A stretch of 64,000 bases of DNA from Epiperipatus broadwayi (GCA_028023455.1 JAQFVV010006208.1:4138963-4202962); one strand, 5' to 3'. Shown: positions 10,765-22,781, counted from the first letter of the stretch. Numbers and translations: made by a program. The notes: generated by a model not told the origin, from the sequence alone.

Positions 10765-11135
10765 CACACTATATGTACTGCCACTCACAGCAAGTTAGAG
10801 TAATCAATTGATGCCAGAAGGCTAGTGCATAAAAAACCCCATCTAGTGCGTACTCATCTAATATCTCCAGATTAATTTCTGGCTTGTGGCCTTCATTAGT
10901 GGGGAGCCTCTTAGATCCAAGGCTTCTCACTGATGAAGGCCACAAGCCAGAAACTATTCTGGGGATATTGGATGAGTAGGCACTAGATGGGGATTTTATG
11001 CACAAGCCTTCTGGCATCCCTTGATTACTCTAGCTTGCTGTGAATGGCAATACATGTAGTGTGTTTTTGCCTGTTTTAATAACAGTTATAAGCAAGCATA
11101 AGAAGTAGTGATCACGTGATGTTTATTGGCTTTAA
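10765..11135. mobile_element. Family-1 foldback
   Basis: Inverted arms with TATCTAGTGC-type and CACAAGCCAGAA sequence, ending in GATCACGTGATGTTTATTGG. The arms meet near 10920. The plus-strand arm contains CTGATGA at 10930-10936 with intact stem I (ATCCAA/TTGGAT and TTCTCA/TGGGGA) and stem II (GGC/GCC), but the cleavage region is TATTC instead of TAGTC. The minus-strand arm has CTAATGA. Both ribozymes are therefore probably inactive. Confidence 0.7.
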
Positions 11136-11399
11136 AACAATCAACAATGTCAATCTGTTGTCAAAGCAATCTCTTTTTAACAATAGAAAGATTAAATTAA
11201 CATGGTAGTACTGAAAATCCCCAGTGATCTATAAATAAATTACCTTTCAGCAAATATAAATGTAGAATGAGCCCACGTATACCTTAGCTATGATCTTATA
11301 TAAGCATACTATTTATTGATATACTTACACACAGAGCTTGATTTATATATATATATTAATATAATTACAGAACAATTATCAGAAAGAAAAGCTGAGCCT

Positions 11400-11580
11400 C
11401 ATATTTAACAGTCTCTAAACATTAAATCAATCTTCAGATAATAGATTTAAATATAACGTTTTGATAGCTCAAATATAGATTAAATTAATAAGGAAGTATT
11501 GACCCCCCCCTACCTCAGCTATCAAACAGTTATATTTACACCTATTAACTGAAGATTGATTTAATATTTAGTGGTTATTA
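11400..11580. repeat. Small foldback
   Basis: AAACATTAAATCAATCTTCA is mirrored by TGAAGATTGATTTAATATTT, and GTTTTGATAGCT by AGCTATCAAAC, around a C9 run near 11505. Non-coding. Confidence 0.5.
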
Positions 11581-11639
11581 TATATAAAGCACAGACTTCC
11601 CCTGTAATTAGTTTTCAAAGAAACTATTATAAAAAAACA

Positions 11640-12056
11640 TAATTGTTACATTTTTATTTACAACTGTCAAACTTACTCCACTCACAACTTTGACACCATC
11701 CACCTCAAATAAATACAACAACGATTACTACTAATCATTTTCTAAACTAGAGATTATCTCTAGCACAGATATAAACTTTAAACCTCAGTTAAAGATTAAT
11801 GTGTCTGATTTTTAAATTTTAAACATACACACACATGGAGTTATTCACCTTTCTCTTTCCCATGTGTAATATCTTTATAGATATATTAAACAACCTCCAT
11901 ACTTGAGGCTTAAAGTTTATATCTGTGCTGCCAGAGATAATCTCTACTTTAGAAAATGATTAGTAATAATCATTATTGTATTTATCTGAGGTGGATGGTG
12001 TCAAAGTTGTGAGTGGAATGAGTTTGACAGTTGTAAATAAAAATGTAACAATTTAC
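11640..12056. mobile_element. ~415-bp foldback
   Basis: Arms of ~150-195 bp: AATTGTTACATTTTTATTTA and ACTCACAACTTTGACACCAT on the left, with the reverse complements AAATAAAAATGTAACAATT and ATGGTGTCAAAGTTGTGAGT on the right. Same family as 1135-1490. No ORF of note. Confidence 0.65.
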
Positions 12057-12069
12057 TATAGATAAATAC

Positions 12070-12165
12070 TCTTCATATAATAGAGAGATATATGAGAGAT
12101 GGTGACCTGGGCTGATTCAGCATGAAATGCATCTTGGGGTCATTTGTCTTTTATTTTATCTTTAT
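12070..12165 (+). repeat. Family-2 fragment, ribozyme core deleted
   Basis: GAGATGGTGACCTGGG is joined to CTGATTCAGCATGAAATGCA and CTTGGGGTCATTTGTC. These are stem I, the second half of stem II, GAAA and stem I closure of family 2 with the CTGATGA segment missing. Confidence 0.5.
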
Positions 12166-12719
12166 TTATATGAATTTAAAAAGAATGGGAAAGTATGGAG
12201 ACTGTTTAATATATCTATAAAAAATATAATAGGTTACAAAGCAAATCTTTACATATATACAAGGCAAATATTAATTATTACAATCATAAAAGGAAAAAAG
12301 TCCACTAAGAATTACAATGATAAAGGAGGGGAAAGGAGAATACTATAAGAATATCTATTAAAAAGTGGAACAAGAAAATTTAACATTATAAAGGGAAAAA
12401 AGTATATATAATGAACTATTATAAATAATAAAATAAATTTTGAATGCAATACATTATAAAAGTATATATATATAGACAAATATTAAGTATTACAATAATA
12501 AAAGGAGGAAAAAATAAGTATAATAAGAACTACAATGATTAAGGAAAAAGAAAATTAGTAAATACAATAAGAATATATATATAAATGGAACAAAAAAATG
12601 TGTATATAAAGAATATATATATATACACACACAATGATCTATAGAAGATAATAAATAAATTTTAAATAATTATAGAAGTATATCATTTTTATGTAGTTAT
12701 TTTTAATTTTTAATTTAAT

Positions 12720-13260
12720 ATAATACAAGAACCTAACTGAAGAATGCCAAAAGCATGAAACGGGTCTAAAGCTTGTTAAAGCTTGCATGCTCTTTAATTT
12801 TTTTATTTTTATACAAGGGCTAGAATCTTGAGCATTGTTTTATTAAAGACTATATGGCTGCAAATATGTCTGGTAAAAACATTTTTTTACCTCTCAGTTT
12901 CAGTTGATCTAGTTTAATACAAAAAGTATTAGAATGTCATTTTGTGTTATTTCCATATGTAAATGTGCATCTTGTGCACCATAATGCATATGGATTATAT
13001 GTGGTAGCACATATATTTGGAGAAGAATCTTTAGCAAATGAATTTATTAAATTAATTGAATTAAATTTGTTTCTATATGTATTTGTGATTAATGAATTTA
13101 TTATTGCAAGACCCGAACAATCATAGAGGAAATGAAATTGTATTTCATCCTCCCTATGATGCAATTCACACGTGGAACCAATATTAGAATAAAATATCTT
13201 GTATTTAAGAAAATAGAGTTGGAAGAGCCATTAAATTAATTTTGAAAAGAAAATCAAAAT
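12720..13260 (-). pseudogene. LINE remnant, CCHC C-terminal domain
   Basis: The minus-strand frame covering 12937-13170 contains C-x2-H-x8-HFLYDC followed ~40 residues later by NPYALWCTRCTFTYG. The same layout, C-x2-C-x8-H-x4-C and then NYALWTTHCKKVF, is seen in the LINE fragment at 45237-45635, so the second Cys has mutated to His here. This finger is typical of the C-terminus of non-LTR reverse transcriptases. The rest of the element is AT-rich debris with no readable reverse-transcriptase core. Confidence 0.55.
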
Positions 13261-13576
13261 ATGTTGGTTCAAGGGACCAATTTTTAAATTTATGTAAAAA
13301 AATTTATTGTTTAGTTTTAATATAGAAGAATTAGAGTCATTCAGAGGGTTAGTGTGAAGTAATTCAAAAACTTTCCAATACATATGTTTTTGTTGTATTA
13401 TCTTTGGCATTTGGAAAAGAACTAAATGAAGATATTAGAAAATTAGTCATTGGTAGTGGAGATTCTCTTTAATCTATGGTTTTATTTACCTGTTTAATGA
13501 GGTTTATTTAAAGGTTTTTTGAATTAATAATTTCATTCATAGCTATATAAACTTATTAGACCAGAAATAAAGATGA

Positions 13577-13882
13577 TTTTCCACTTTTATTGTTAAAAGG
13601 AAGTTGCCATGACAACAGATTGAAATTGTTGATTGTTATTGATCTTGTTTAAGTGTTGACTGCTTTCATGTATTTATATATAAACGGATGATTTCCACTT
13701 TTATTGATTAAAGGAAGTTGCCTTGACAACAGATTGAGATTGTTGATTGCTATTGATATTGTTTAGGTGATGACTGCTTTCTTGTATTTTATATATATAA
13801 AGGTATGATTTCCACTTTCATTGATTAAAGGAGGTTGCCATGACAACAGATTGACATTGTTGATTGTAATTGATATTGTTTT
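13577..13882 (+). repeat. Three tandem copies of the TTGACAAC short repeat
   Basis: Three ~100-bp units starting near 13577, 13686 and 13803 each contain TTGCC(A/T)TGACAACAGATTG, TTGTTGATTG and TTATATATA spacers. Related single copies are listed at 843-950. Confidence 0.7.
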
Positions 13883-14109
13883 ATGTATTTACATTAACAA
13901 ACCTATCTAGCCTTAAACATTATTAGTTTTATTATCTAAGTAGTACATAGTTAGAATCCAGTTCAAAAGTTATAATTGACTATTTGTTAGTCTGATTTCA
14001 AAACAAGTTATATTTAACTGTTTAAAGAGATTTATTTAAACTCCTTTGAATTAATAATTTCATTCTCTGAAGTCAAGTCGCAATCTTTAGGGTCTATATA
14101 AATATATAT

Positions 14110-15756
14110 TGTACCTATATTGATATAGGCACATATAATTTTTATCTAAAATTATTATTAAAGTAATCTTTCATAAAAGAAAAACATAAAATTAAATGTT
14201 GAAGAATTTATTGCAGCTTGTTTTCGAAAAAGATAAGAATTAAATAGTTTTTTTTTTTAGTATTCGTAAAAATATAATTTGGAAAAGTTAAAACATGCAA
14301 ATCTCTTTTCATTCAATTTTAATTAAAGAAAAAATAATGTTAAAACTAAATAGTAAATTGTATTAAAAATATATGTGCGTATATATATGTGATTTGTAAA
14401 TAAATAAAATGTATGTGAAAGTTAAAGAAGATTATCATTAAAAAAACACGGCAATGGCTATTAGATATTAATTAATATAAAACAATACGTTTTTGCATGG
14501 CTATTACTAATTAAGCAATCTTTCAAAACACGTTTATCAAATGATTATCAATTCGACAACAGATCTTTGCCGGAGATATCAGAAAGACAACAAGGCGCAG
14601 ATATAAATAGACTTTTTTTTATCGGACAGTATGCTTTTCAGTTCCACAAATTAATTGAGTTGAGACAATTCAGTTCACAAAGTTATTGAGAGAGTGCAGT
14701 TCGGAAATTAATTGAGTCAGTTAAGAAACAAAATGCAGTGCTGAGAATATTTTGGAACGCACGTTCATCTCCAGCCCAGATGTCCGAGAAAACAGCAGAT
14801 CTGCCCGTGAAATAATGTCAGCTTAACATCTTAGAAAATCTCCGTCAGTATCTATTTGTCTTTGATAGTAATAATCGTGAAAATCAGGAAACTCAGCAAG
14901 GAAACATCCCAGCCGGCTGGAAGCATTAATACTGGAACCATTCATACTGGAAGAAACAACAAACAAGAAGAAAACAAAGTGTTAAATCTACGTTCAAAAT
15001 CCTAGGTAAAACATTTGCTTATTTTCGTTTATACTGTAATAGCCATTGCATTTCATTAATTCGTGCGAATCCTCCAAGAGTCTAATTATATGAACTCGAT
15101 ATCATACATAAATGAACTATTGATGTGTGTGATTAAATTTCAAATGCTATGTAGTCCTTTATTATCATTATTATGTGTGTGCATGAGATAATATGTGCGT
15201 GGTCATTATATCAATATTTATTAGTTAAATTAGAGTGTTCTGTTATTAAATCTATAGGAATATTTAAACTATTTAGAAATGTTAATTTAAAATATGCATG
15301 TGTTTTATTAGAATTATAAAATGTTTAAATTTAGTAAATAAATGTTAGTTAATAAATTATCTTTAAAATTAAACTTTATTTGTCGGTCAATTCTTTTTAT
15401 CAATTCCTTTTAACAAATTCTTTTATTAATTCTTTTAACCACTAATTAAGTATAATCTATTAGTGATTACAAACAGCTGAGCTAGTCGTGGATTTAGGCG
15501 TTGGGTTAGTGGCCAATGCTCAAAGTGCGTTATTTATTCATCCTTGAATAGATAGCTGGCGCCCGTGTTTATACACAAACAAAAAAAGTGCTTTGAACTT
15601 GGTGTTGAACTCAACAGTCGAGAAGAAGTTATGTCCTGGAAATGTAACGTTAGTTATATACTTTATAGCTATCGTTTGGGCATACATACTCTCCGAGTAT
15701 GTTCTTCTCTGCCTAAGAGACCGGTGTTTCGAATACTCATATTCGAACCCGGTTCA
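14110..15756 (+). repeat. 5' LTR
   Basis: 1647 bp, TG...CA ends. It carries a TATA box GATATAAATAGAC near 14600, followed by a transcribed leader-like region, and AATAAA signals near 15340. Near its end is CTGGCGCCCGTGTTTATAC; GGCGCCCG resembles the start of a tRNA-Lys primer site but is also inside the solo LTR at 48875-50717, so it belongs to the LTR. Confidence 0.88.
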
Positions 15757-16128
15757 AATGGCTAGACCCAACCGTGGGGCTGAACCTAAGAAACAATAGT
15801 AACGAGGTACTTTGTTTCTTGTTTGAAAAATTTGTTTTATACAAAAGTTAAATTACGTATGTAAAAGTGCTTTAATTTTTTTTAAAAAAAGAATTCACCG
15901 AAAATTTTTTTTCTTTCGAAATGAAAAGAGATTTTGACATTTATGCTATCAAATCAGAGTCAATTGGGTGTTATGGGCGGAGTTAAACCATTAAGAGCGG
16001 GTAGTGAAAAGGACAAAAGGCTGGAGTTAACGTGAGTTTCCGTCTTAGTAAGAAAAATAAATAAATAAATCGTATAGTAAATTTAGTCTAACGTAAGCGC
16101 TAGTTTGAAATAAAATATTGTTTTAAAA

Positions 16129-16701
16129 ATGAAAAAAGAGAAAGAAATGTCTGAGACGCAGATGCTGAAAATGATGATAAATATGATGGAAGAAATGCGT
16201 CAAGAATTCATTGCGGGAATAAGAGAAATAAGATGTGAAATTAAAGGAATGAGGAGTGAAATAATAGAGAAAGTAGAGGAGAACCAAGAAGGCAGAGAGT
16301 TAGATTTAGTTAAAGAAAGTCAGGAAGTTGAGGTCATGAAAGATATAGAAATTGAGGTAGAACTAGATAGTGTTGAAACAGAGAAGACTGAAATAGAAAT
16401 TAAAGCAGAACAGGATAGTGCTAAGACAGAGGAAAACATAGATCAAGAAATAGAAGAGAGATAAGTTCAAGGTAGAAGATAGCGTTGAAAAGTTTTTACA
16501 AAAATTTAAAAAGGTTAAAGGAAAAGTTCGTGTTCGTTTTAAACGGAGATGTAAATCAAAGAGAAAGCGCAAGGAAAATTATTCACGGTTAGGAAAAATA
16601 CGGAGGTCTGTGAAGCTTAAAAGTTTTCTAATTTACAAGGCAGAAAATAGAACGGAGAGAGAAAGAGATAAAGCAGCAAACTTTATAGATGTGAGGATAT
16701 A
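16129..16701 (+). pseudogene. Gag-like coiled-coil/basic polypeptide, frameshifted
   Basis: The first frame, 16129-16464, encodes 111 residues. It starts MKKEKEMSETQMLKMMINMM and has a predicted coiled coil (residues ~5-50), then an acidic Glu-rich repeat with EIEVELDSVETEKTE and EIKAEQDSAKTEE. After the TAA the +1 frame continues open from 16463 to about 16701 as a basic segment with KVRVRFKRRCKSKRKRKE, which looks like an RNA-binding tail. The acidic coil followed by a basic tail in adjacent frames suggests one gag-like protein with a +1 shift. No zinc knuckle is seen and the family is not recognised. Confidence 0.55.
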
Positions 16702-17449
16702 GGGCATAATTTATGTTAGTGAATTAGTAGAAAGAAAGAAGGAACCACCGGACATATTTAAAAGATAGTAAACGGGCGGAATAGTAAAGGAAATAAACAA
16801 AAAGGACCGGAAATGGACAATGAGCAGGAATATGATTATTCTAATGTCAATAATTTAAGAAGTTTAAATCTGAAACTTCTATTTAAAGCTAAAATAATAA
16901 AATTAAAAATAACTGAATAATAAATTAAATGTTTGAAAGCAATAATAATAACGGAGGCTTCGCAAAATAAAAGATTTTTTTTCTCCAAGCACATATTAAT
17001 TAAGGAAATATTCGTAGTAAAATAAAATAGTTCTTTGAATATACGCATGTTAAAATAAAAGTTTGTTTTGAATACCGTCAAAATAGTTTTTTTTTTTTTG
17101 AGTACACGCACGTTAATATATAAGTTAAATAAATATGTAAGATAATGTTCGTAATAGTTCAGAATAATATAAATAAATATGTTAAAGTAATGTTAATGTG
17201 TATTTAAAATAATATTGTATAAAGTCAATCTAAGTTATATTAGGAGTGTATAAGGGTTCGAATCTAAAGGGATGAGGGTAGTATTGAAATAAGTTAGATA
17301 AGGATTAAGTTTAAAGCTCTCGACTGGATAAATTCTAGTACCCGCAACGGATTGGCCGGGATCATTCCTCTTTTAAAAAAAACATGCTGGCAACAACCAG
17401 AGTAAGTCGTGAGTCACTTTTTGGGGGAGAATCCCCATATCTCGTACCT

Positions 17450-17640
17450 CGTTTTCCCAAAGCGTAAGTCGGAAATGGACAGTTGAAAATTCCTGCCATT
17501 GCAGCTGCTTAGTCAAAGTCCATCAAGAGAATCGGCAATCGTTTTCCAGGGCGTAAGTCAAAAATGGACAGTTGAAATTCCTGCCATTTGCAGCCACCTT
17601 TTCTTAGTCAAAGTCCGATCAAGAGAATCGGCAGCCGAAG
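17450..17640 (+). repeat. Tandem duplication in LTR-element internal region
   Basis: The segment GCGTAAGTC(A/G)(A/G)AAATGGAC, AGTTGAAA(A)TTCCTGCCAT, AGTCAAAGTC and AAGAGAATCGGCA occurs twice (about 17463-17535 and 17550-17632). It is non-coding; it may be a packaging or structural region, or a slippage product. Confidence 0.65.
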
Positions 17641-17888
17641 CTTCGTTTACAAAAGATCCCTGTGCCACAAATTTAGTTTGTCCTCATGGTCATTATCCAG
17701 GACGAACATTGTAAGCAATGTTACCAGCATAGAAAGAAGAAAAGCATAATTGGAGATTGCCCTTAGTATGGAAAGGAAAAGATACCAAAAAGCAAACTTA
17801 GAAGGAATAATAAATTAAGATTTAATGTTGTCAGAGATAAAATGGTCAAAAATGACGCATTTTACTCTCAAAAGGAAGGGCGGTGTAA

Positions 17889-19529
17889 TGTACCTATATT
17901 GATATAGGCACATATAATTTTTATCTAAAATTATTATTAAAGTAATCTTTCATAAAAGAAAAACATAAAATTAAATGTTGAAGAATTTATTGCAGCTTGT
18001 TTTCGAAAAAGATAAGAATTAAATAGTTTTTTTTTTTAGTATTCGTAAAAATATAATTTGGAAAAGTTAAAACATGCAAATCTCTTTTCATTCAATTTTA
18101 ATTAAAGAAAAAATAATGTTAAAACTAAATAGTAAATTGTATTAAAAATATATGTGCATATATATGTACATTTGTAAATATATAAAATGTATGTGAAAGT
18201 TAAAGAAGATTATCATTAAAAAAACGCGGCAATGGCTATTAGATATTAATTAATATAAAACAATACGTTTTTGCATGGCTATTACTAATTAAGCAATCTT
18301 TCAAAACATGTTTATCAAATGATTATCAATTCGACAACAGATCTTTGCCGGAGATATCAGAAAGACAACAAGGCGCAGGTATAAATAGACCTTTTTTATC
18401 GGACAGTAATTCATTCCACAAATTAATTGAGTTGAGACAATTCAGTTCACAAAGTTATTGAGAGAGTGCAGTTCGGAAATTAATTGAGTCAGTTAAGAAA
18501 CAAAATGCAGTGCTGAGAATATTTTGGAACGCACGTTCACCTCCAGCCCAGATGTCCGAGAAAACAGCAGATCTGCCCGTGAAATAATGTCAGCTTAACA
18601 TCTTAGAAAATCTCCGTCAGTATCTATTTGTCTCCGATAGCAATAATCGTGAAAATCAGGAAACTCAGCAAGGAAACATCCCAGCCGGCTGGAAGCATTC
18701 ATACTGGAACCATTCATACTGGAAGAAACAACAAACAAGAAGAAAACAAAGTGTTAAATCTACGTTCAAAATCCTAGGTAAAACATTTGCTTATTTTCGT
18801 TTATACTGTAATAGCCATTGCATTTCATTAATTCGTGCGAATCCTCCAAGAGTCTAATTATATGAACTCGATATCATACATAAATGAACTATTGATATGT
18901 GTGTGATTAAATTTCAAATGCTATGTAGTCCTTTATTATCATTATTATGTGTGTGCATGAGATAATATGTGCGTGGTCATTATATCAATATTTATTAGTT
19001 AAATTAGTATGTTTTGTTATTAAATCTATAGGAATGTTTAAACTATTTAGAAATGTTAATTTAAAATATGCGTGTGTTTTATTAGAATTATAAAATGTTT
19101 AAATTTAGTAAATAAATGTTAGTTAATAAATTATCTTTAAAATTAAACTATATTTGTCGGTCAATTCTTTTTATCAATTCTTTTTAACAAATTCTTTTAT
19201 TAATTCTTTTAATCACTAATTAAGTATAATCTATTAGTGATTACAAACAGCTGAGCTAGTCGTGGATTTAGGCGTTGGGTTAGTGGCCGTTGCTCAAAGT
19301 GCGTTATTTATTAATCCTTGAATAGATAAATGGCGCCCGTGTTTATACACAAACAAAAAAGTGCTTTGAACTTGGTGTTGAACTCAACAGTCGAGAAGAA
19401 GTTATGTCCTGGAAATGTAACGTTAGTTATATACTTTATAGCTATCGTTTGGGCATACATACTCTCCGAGTATGTTCTTCTCTGCCTAAGAGACCGGTGT
19501 TTCGAATACTCATATTCGAACCCGGTTCA
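17889..19529 (+). repeat. 3' LTR
   Basis: 1641 bp, nearly identical to the 5' copy. Visible differences include small indels around the AT-rich 18150-18180 region and, after the TATA box (near 18380), a shorter T run plus loss of ~8 bp. The short frame near 19330 is LTR sequence, not a gene. Confidence 0.88.
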
Positions 19530-19849
19530 ATATATATATTGGTAAACTCTCCTAAAACATAGTATATTAAAAGATAACAAGGCAGAATATAAAATGAACT
19601 AATTAAGGAGTTTGAAAAACAAAATCAAGTATGGAAAAAATTTTAAAATTTGTCTTTTTGAAAAGAACTTATAAAAAGGCAGAACATATTAATTTACTGT
19701 AGTTGATAAAGTTATAGTTAATGTGATTTTAGTCCCCCAAGTTATATCATTCAAAACTGAATGAATTATTATGCTAAAGCCATATCATATTAGAGAAACC
19801 AAAAGTTGTGAAACAGTTACTCATGCCTCCTAGAATTATAACTATCTAT

Positions 19850-19935
19850 TATCATCATCATATGGGAAGCGAATCCCAGCCAGCTGCTTGGAAGGCAGCT
19901 ATGCTAACCACAAGACCACCAACGCTTGACATCAT
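19850..19935 (-). mobile_element. Minimal tRNA-like SINE
   Basis: On the minus strand GTTGGTGGTCTTGTGGTTAG (A box region) is followed by GCAGCTGGCTGGGATTCG (B box region). It is the same minimal family as 24222-24333 and 24667-24757. Confidence 0.6.
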
Positions 19936-21230
19936 CATAATTTTGTCAATTAATTATTGTATTGCAAAAAGATCTTGGAACTTCATGAATCAAAACTGTG
20001 GATTGTCAGTCACTTGCGCTGGGAAATGAGTAAATTCATTCTAGTATATAACTAAAAAATTGATGTGGAATGCTAAGAAAACCTGCTGTGTTAAATATAT
20101 TGCAACATGGACTTGGTTAAAATAATATTTTAATTCATTCAGATAAATTCATCTTAATAATATTTAAAAGATAAAAAAATAAAAGCAAAGTAAATATCTT
20201 TTAGAATTAATAATATTTATAACTCTTAAGTTTATTTAAATCTGCCATTCAAATATTTAAAAACTAATTCCGAATTACAATAATTACGCTACAGTTTTAA
20301 TATTTTTTGTTGCAAATCTTTATATGAAAAATGTTTACATGCAGTTGCATATATATGAATATAGATGAATTCAGTAATTTGTTTAAAAGAAAGTAAATTT
20401 ATTATCAGTTATTTTAAGATCTTTTTGAACTTAATAGTCAACAAAATAAATGAATACAATTATTGCGAGTAGGAAATCAACTTTTTAAAAAAAGACAAAT
20501 TTGTTTCAGTTCTTAATCTAAGAAAATAGCCACGTGATAAATGAGAGTGAGTTTTATAAGTTCTATAATCGGTATTGTCTTAATTTCTCAGAATTATTTC
20601 TTTAATTTTAAAATTATAAATGATTGTTAGTACTTTTATTGAAATAGTTATTTTTTTAATGATTTTTATTAATTTCTTATGGTTTCTGATGTGTGTGGCA
20701 ATACGTATAATGAGTTTTGCCTGTTCGTCTTTTATATTAAAAGAACTTTTAAATGAGTTAATTGTTTCAGAATTATAAATTTTGGATAAGTATTTAAATT
20801 ATTTTGAATTTAAAATTATGCACACGGACTTGAGGGTTAAAGATTAGATTCTTGGATAGAAACTCGTATTGATTATATATTATTTGCTTCCTATAATCTT
20901 TTTCACATGTGTACTGTCATGTGTATCGGTTATATAAGATGGAGTGGTTAGCTGACGGAAGCTAGAAAGTCTGTGTTCAAATCCCCTTTAATTATTTGTT
21001 TCCTACAATTATGAAAAGTTTTTTTCTTTGATCATGTGGCTGGTTGAACTACTTTGCTTTTTTAAGATTTAAATATATATCTAAAAATATAATTTAAAAA
21101 AAATTATTAGCTAAAAATTTTGGAATATGCACAACTTTTGTAAAACTTGGGTACATCATTTAATTTAATGATTAAAAACGTTTTACTTCAACCAAAGTTT
21201 ACTAGTATATATATTTTTAAAATCTTATTT
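19936..21230. other. AT-rich gap; one family-2 tail
   Basis: No gene is visible. At ~20890-21000 the sequence ACATGTGTACTGTCATGTGT, ATAAGATGGAGTGGTTAG and GTGTTCAAATCCCC matches the 3' tail of family 2, and includes a B-box-like GTTCAAATCC. Confidence 0.55.
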
Positions 21231-21257
21231 ATGTAATAACTGAAACACACAGGCTTA

Positions 21258-22145
21258 TTATATACCTATGTCTGTATATGTAATATATAGGGTATATGAG
21301 CACAGACTTTCACATGACCCACCACTCTCCACACTATCTCATAACACTGATGCACTTGAACACATATATGTTGAAAAGATAAATAATCACCAATATACGT
21401 ATTTCATGCTAAACCAGCAATCATCAGTTGGTCCAGATTACCATCTCTACACATATATGCTATAAGTGCTCAGATATATATTAAGATAGACAATCCTCAT
21501 ACTTTAATGGACAGGCTTCAATCTACTCCATACTCCAACTCCTCAACCGTCCATTCAATTGAAAATCTGATGATGGAATGCTCAAAGGCCAGCCCGAGGC
21601 CGAGATTCTTGTCACACCCATGTTGACCTAAGGTCAGCCTGATCCCTCATGTACAGGACAATCCATTTAATACATATAAGCCTGTGTGTTTCAGTTATTA
21701 CATTGTCTGCCCATCCCTTGTATATGTATTAAATGGACTATGTCCTGTACATGAGGGGTCAGATTGACCTTTAGGTCAACATGGGTGTGACAAGAATCTC
21801 GTCCTCAGGGTGGCCTTTGAGCACTCCATCATCAGATTTTCAGTTGGATGGACGGTTGGAGTCCTCAGGGTGGCCTTTGAGCACTCCATCATCAGATTTT
21901 CAGTTGGATGGACGGTTGGAGTTAGAGTGTGGAGTAGATTGAAGCCTGTCCATTAAAGTATGAGGTTTGACTATTCTTAATATATATCTGAGCACTTATA
22001 GCATATATGTGTAGAGATGGTAATCTGGACCAACTATTGGTGATTATTTATCTTTTCAACATATGTTTTCAAGTGTATCAGTGTTATGAGATGGTGTGGA
22101 GAGTGGTGGGTCGTGTGAAAGTCTGTGCTCATTACCCTATATATA
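21258..22145. mobile_element. Family-2 palindromic element
   Basis: Two inverted ~430-bp arms meet near 21700. Each arm contains GTGCTCAGATATATATTAAG (or its complement), TAAAGTATGAGG, CATCATCAGATTTTCAGTTG and CCTGTACATGAGG. The left arm carries an intact hammerhead on the minus strand (21382-21443). The right arm has lost the catalytic core (ACCAACTATTGGTGATTATT). The right arm also has an exact 60-bp tandem duplication (21801-21920). Confidence 0.75.
21382..21443 (-). ncRNA. Type I hammerhead ribozyme motif, family 2
   Basis: Read on the minus strand: outer stem I AATC, internal loop TGGA, inner stem I CCAA, core CTGATGA, stem II TTGCTG-GTT-TAGCAT (base T-T mismatch, then four Watson-Crick pairs and a G-U), GAAA, stem III ATAC/GTAT, H17 = A, then TTGG, T and GATT closing stem I. 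The AUA site fits the NUH rule. Predicted cleavage is between 21394 and 21393. All conserved core residues are present. Confidence 0.7.
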
Positions 22146-22781
22146 TATATAATGAAATGTAGTTAAAATTAATATAGAATTGAGTTTTTTTGATTAGTGA
22201 TAGTATAGAAGAAAGTAGAATAGGGAAAAATTACGTTTTCGTTTGTGTTGAATTATTTAATCGTATTAAAGCAAATGCATCCAGAAAAACAAAAATCATT
22301 ACTCTTCTGTTTTATTCTTGTATTTTTCTTTTTATCATATTTGAAAACCTTCTTAGCATCGAAGTAATAAAAAAAACTAAGGGTAGAAAAAATCACAAAA
22401 AAAGATTTAAATTAGATTTAGGCACGTATTAAGAAATAGAAGATTTTGAAAGATTATTAGAGCAAAAAAACTTAACCAAAGCCAAAAACTAGAGGTGGTT
22501 ATTAGCAAACTGGTTTAAAAGGTTAGATATATTGATATTATTTTACACGTAGATACGCGAGAGTAACATTAAGTATAAACATTTACCTAGAAATGTGCAG
22601 GTACAATACCATTAATGAACAAAGTTTGTTAATGAAGCACGCACAAGATTATAAATTTGTAAATATCTAGGCACCCATATTAATGCATGGAGGAAACCAT
22701 CAGTCATTTTATTACTATGCAGTTTTTGTACTGGATCAAGGATCTCATTAGGTAACCTTGAAATTAATCCAAGGTTTCCCT

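Larger units (their letters stand above)
14110..19529 (+). mobile_element. Non-autonomous LTR retrotransposon
   Basis: Two direct LTRs (14110-15756 and 17889-19529) flank a 2.13-kb internal region that has a gag-like remnant but no protease, reverse transcriptase, RNase H or integrase. The LTRs begin TGTACC and end GGTTCA, and the element lies in (AT)n with ATATAT on each side. Just before the 3' LTR is a purine-rich run AAAAGGAAGGGCGG, a plausible polypurine tract. LTR divergence by eye is only a few percent, so insertion is fairly recent. It would need enzymes from an autonomous relative. Confidence 0.88.

Noticed and set aside
15540-15580. GGCGCCCG as a tRNA-Lys primer-binding site
   Set aside because: The sequence is also inside the 3' LTR and the solo LTR, so it is LTR sequence. 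A true primer site just after 15756 (AATGGCTAGACCC) does not match a common tRNA end clearly enough to call.
16363-17111. Minus-strand frames in the LTR-element interior
   Set aside because: They are antisense to the gag-like remnant or in AT-rich DNA and show no domain.
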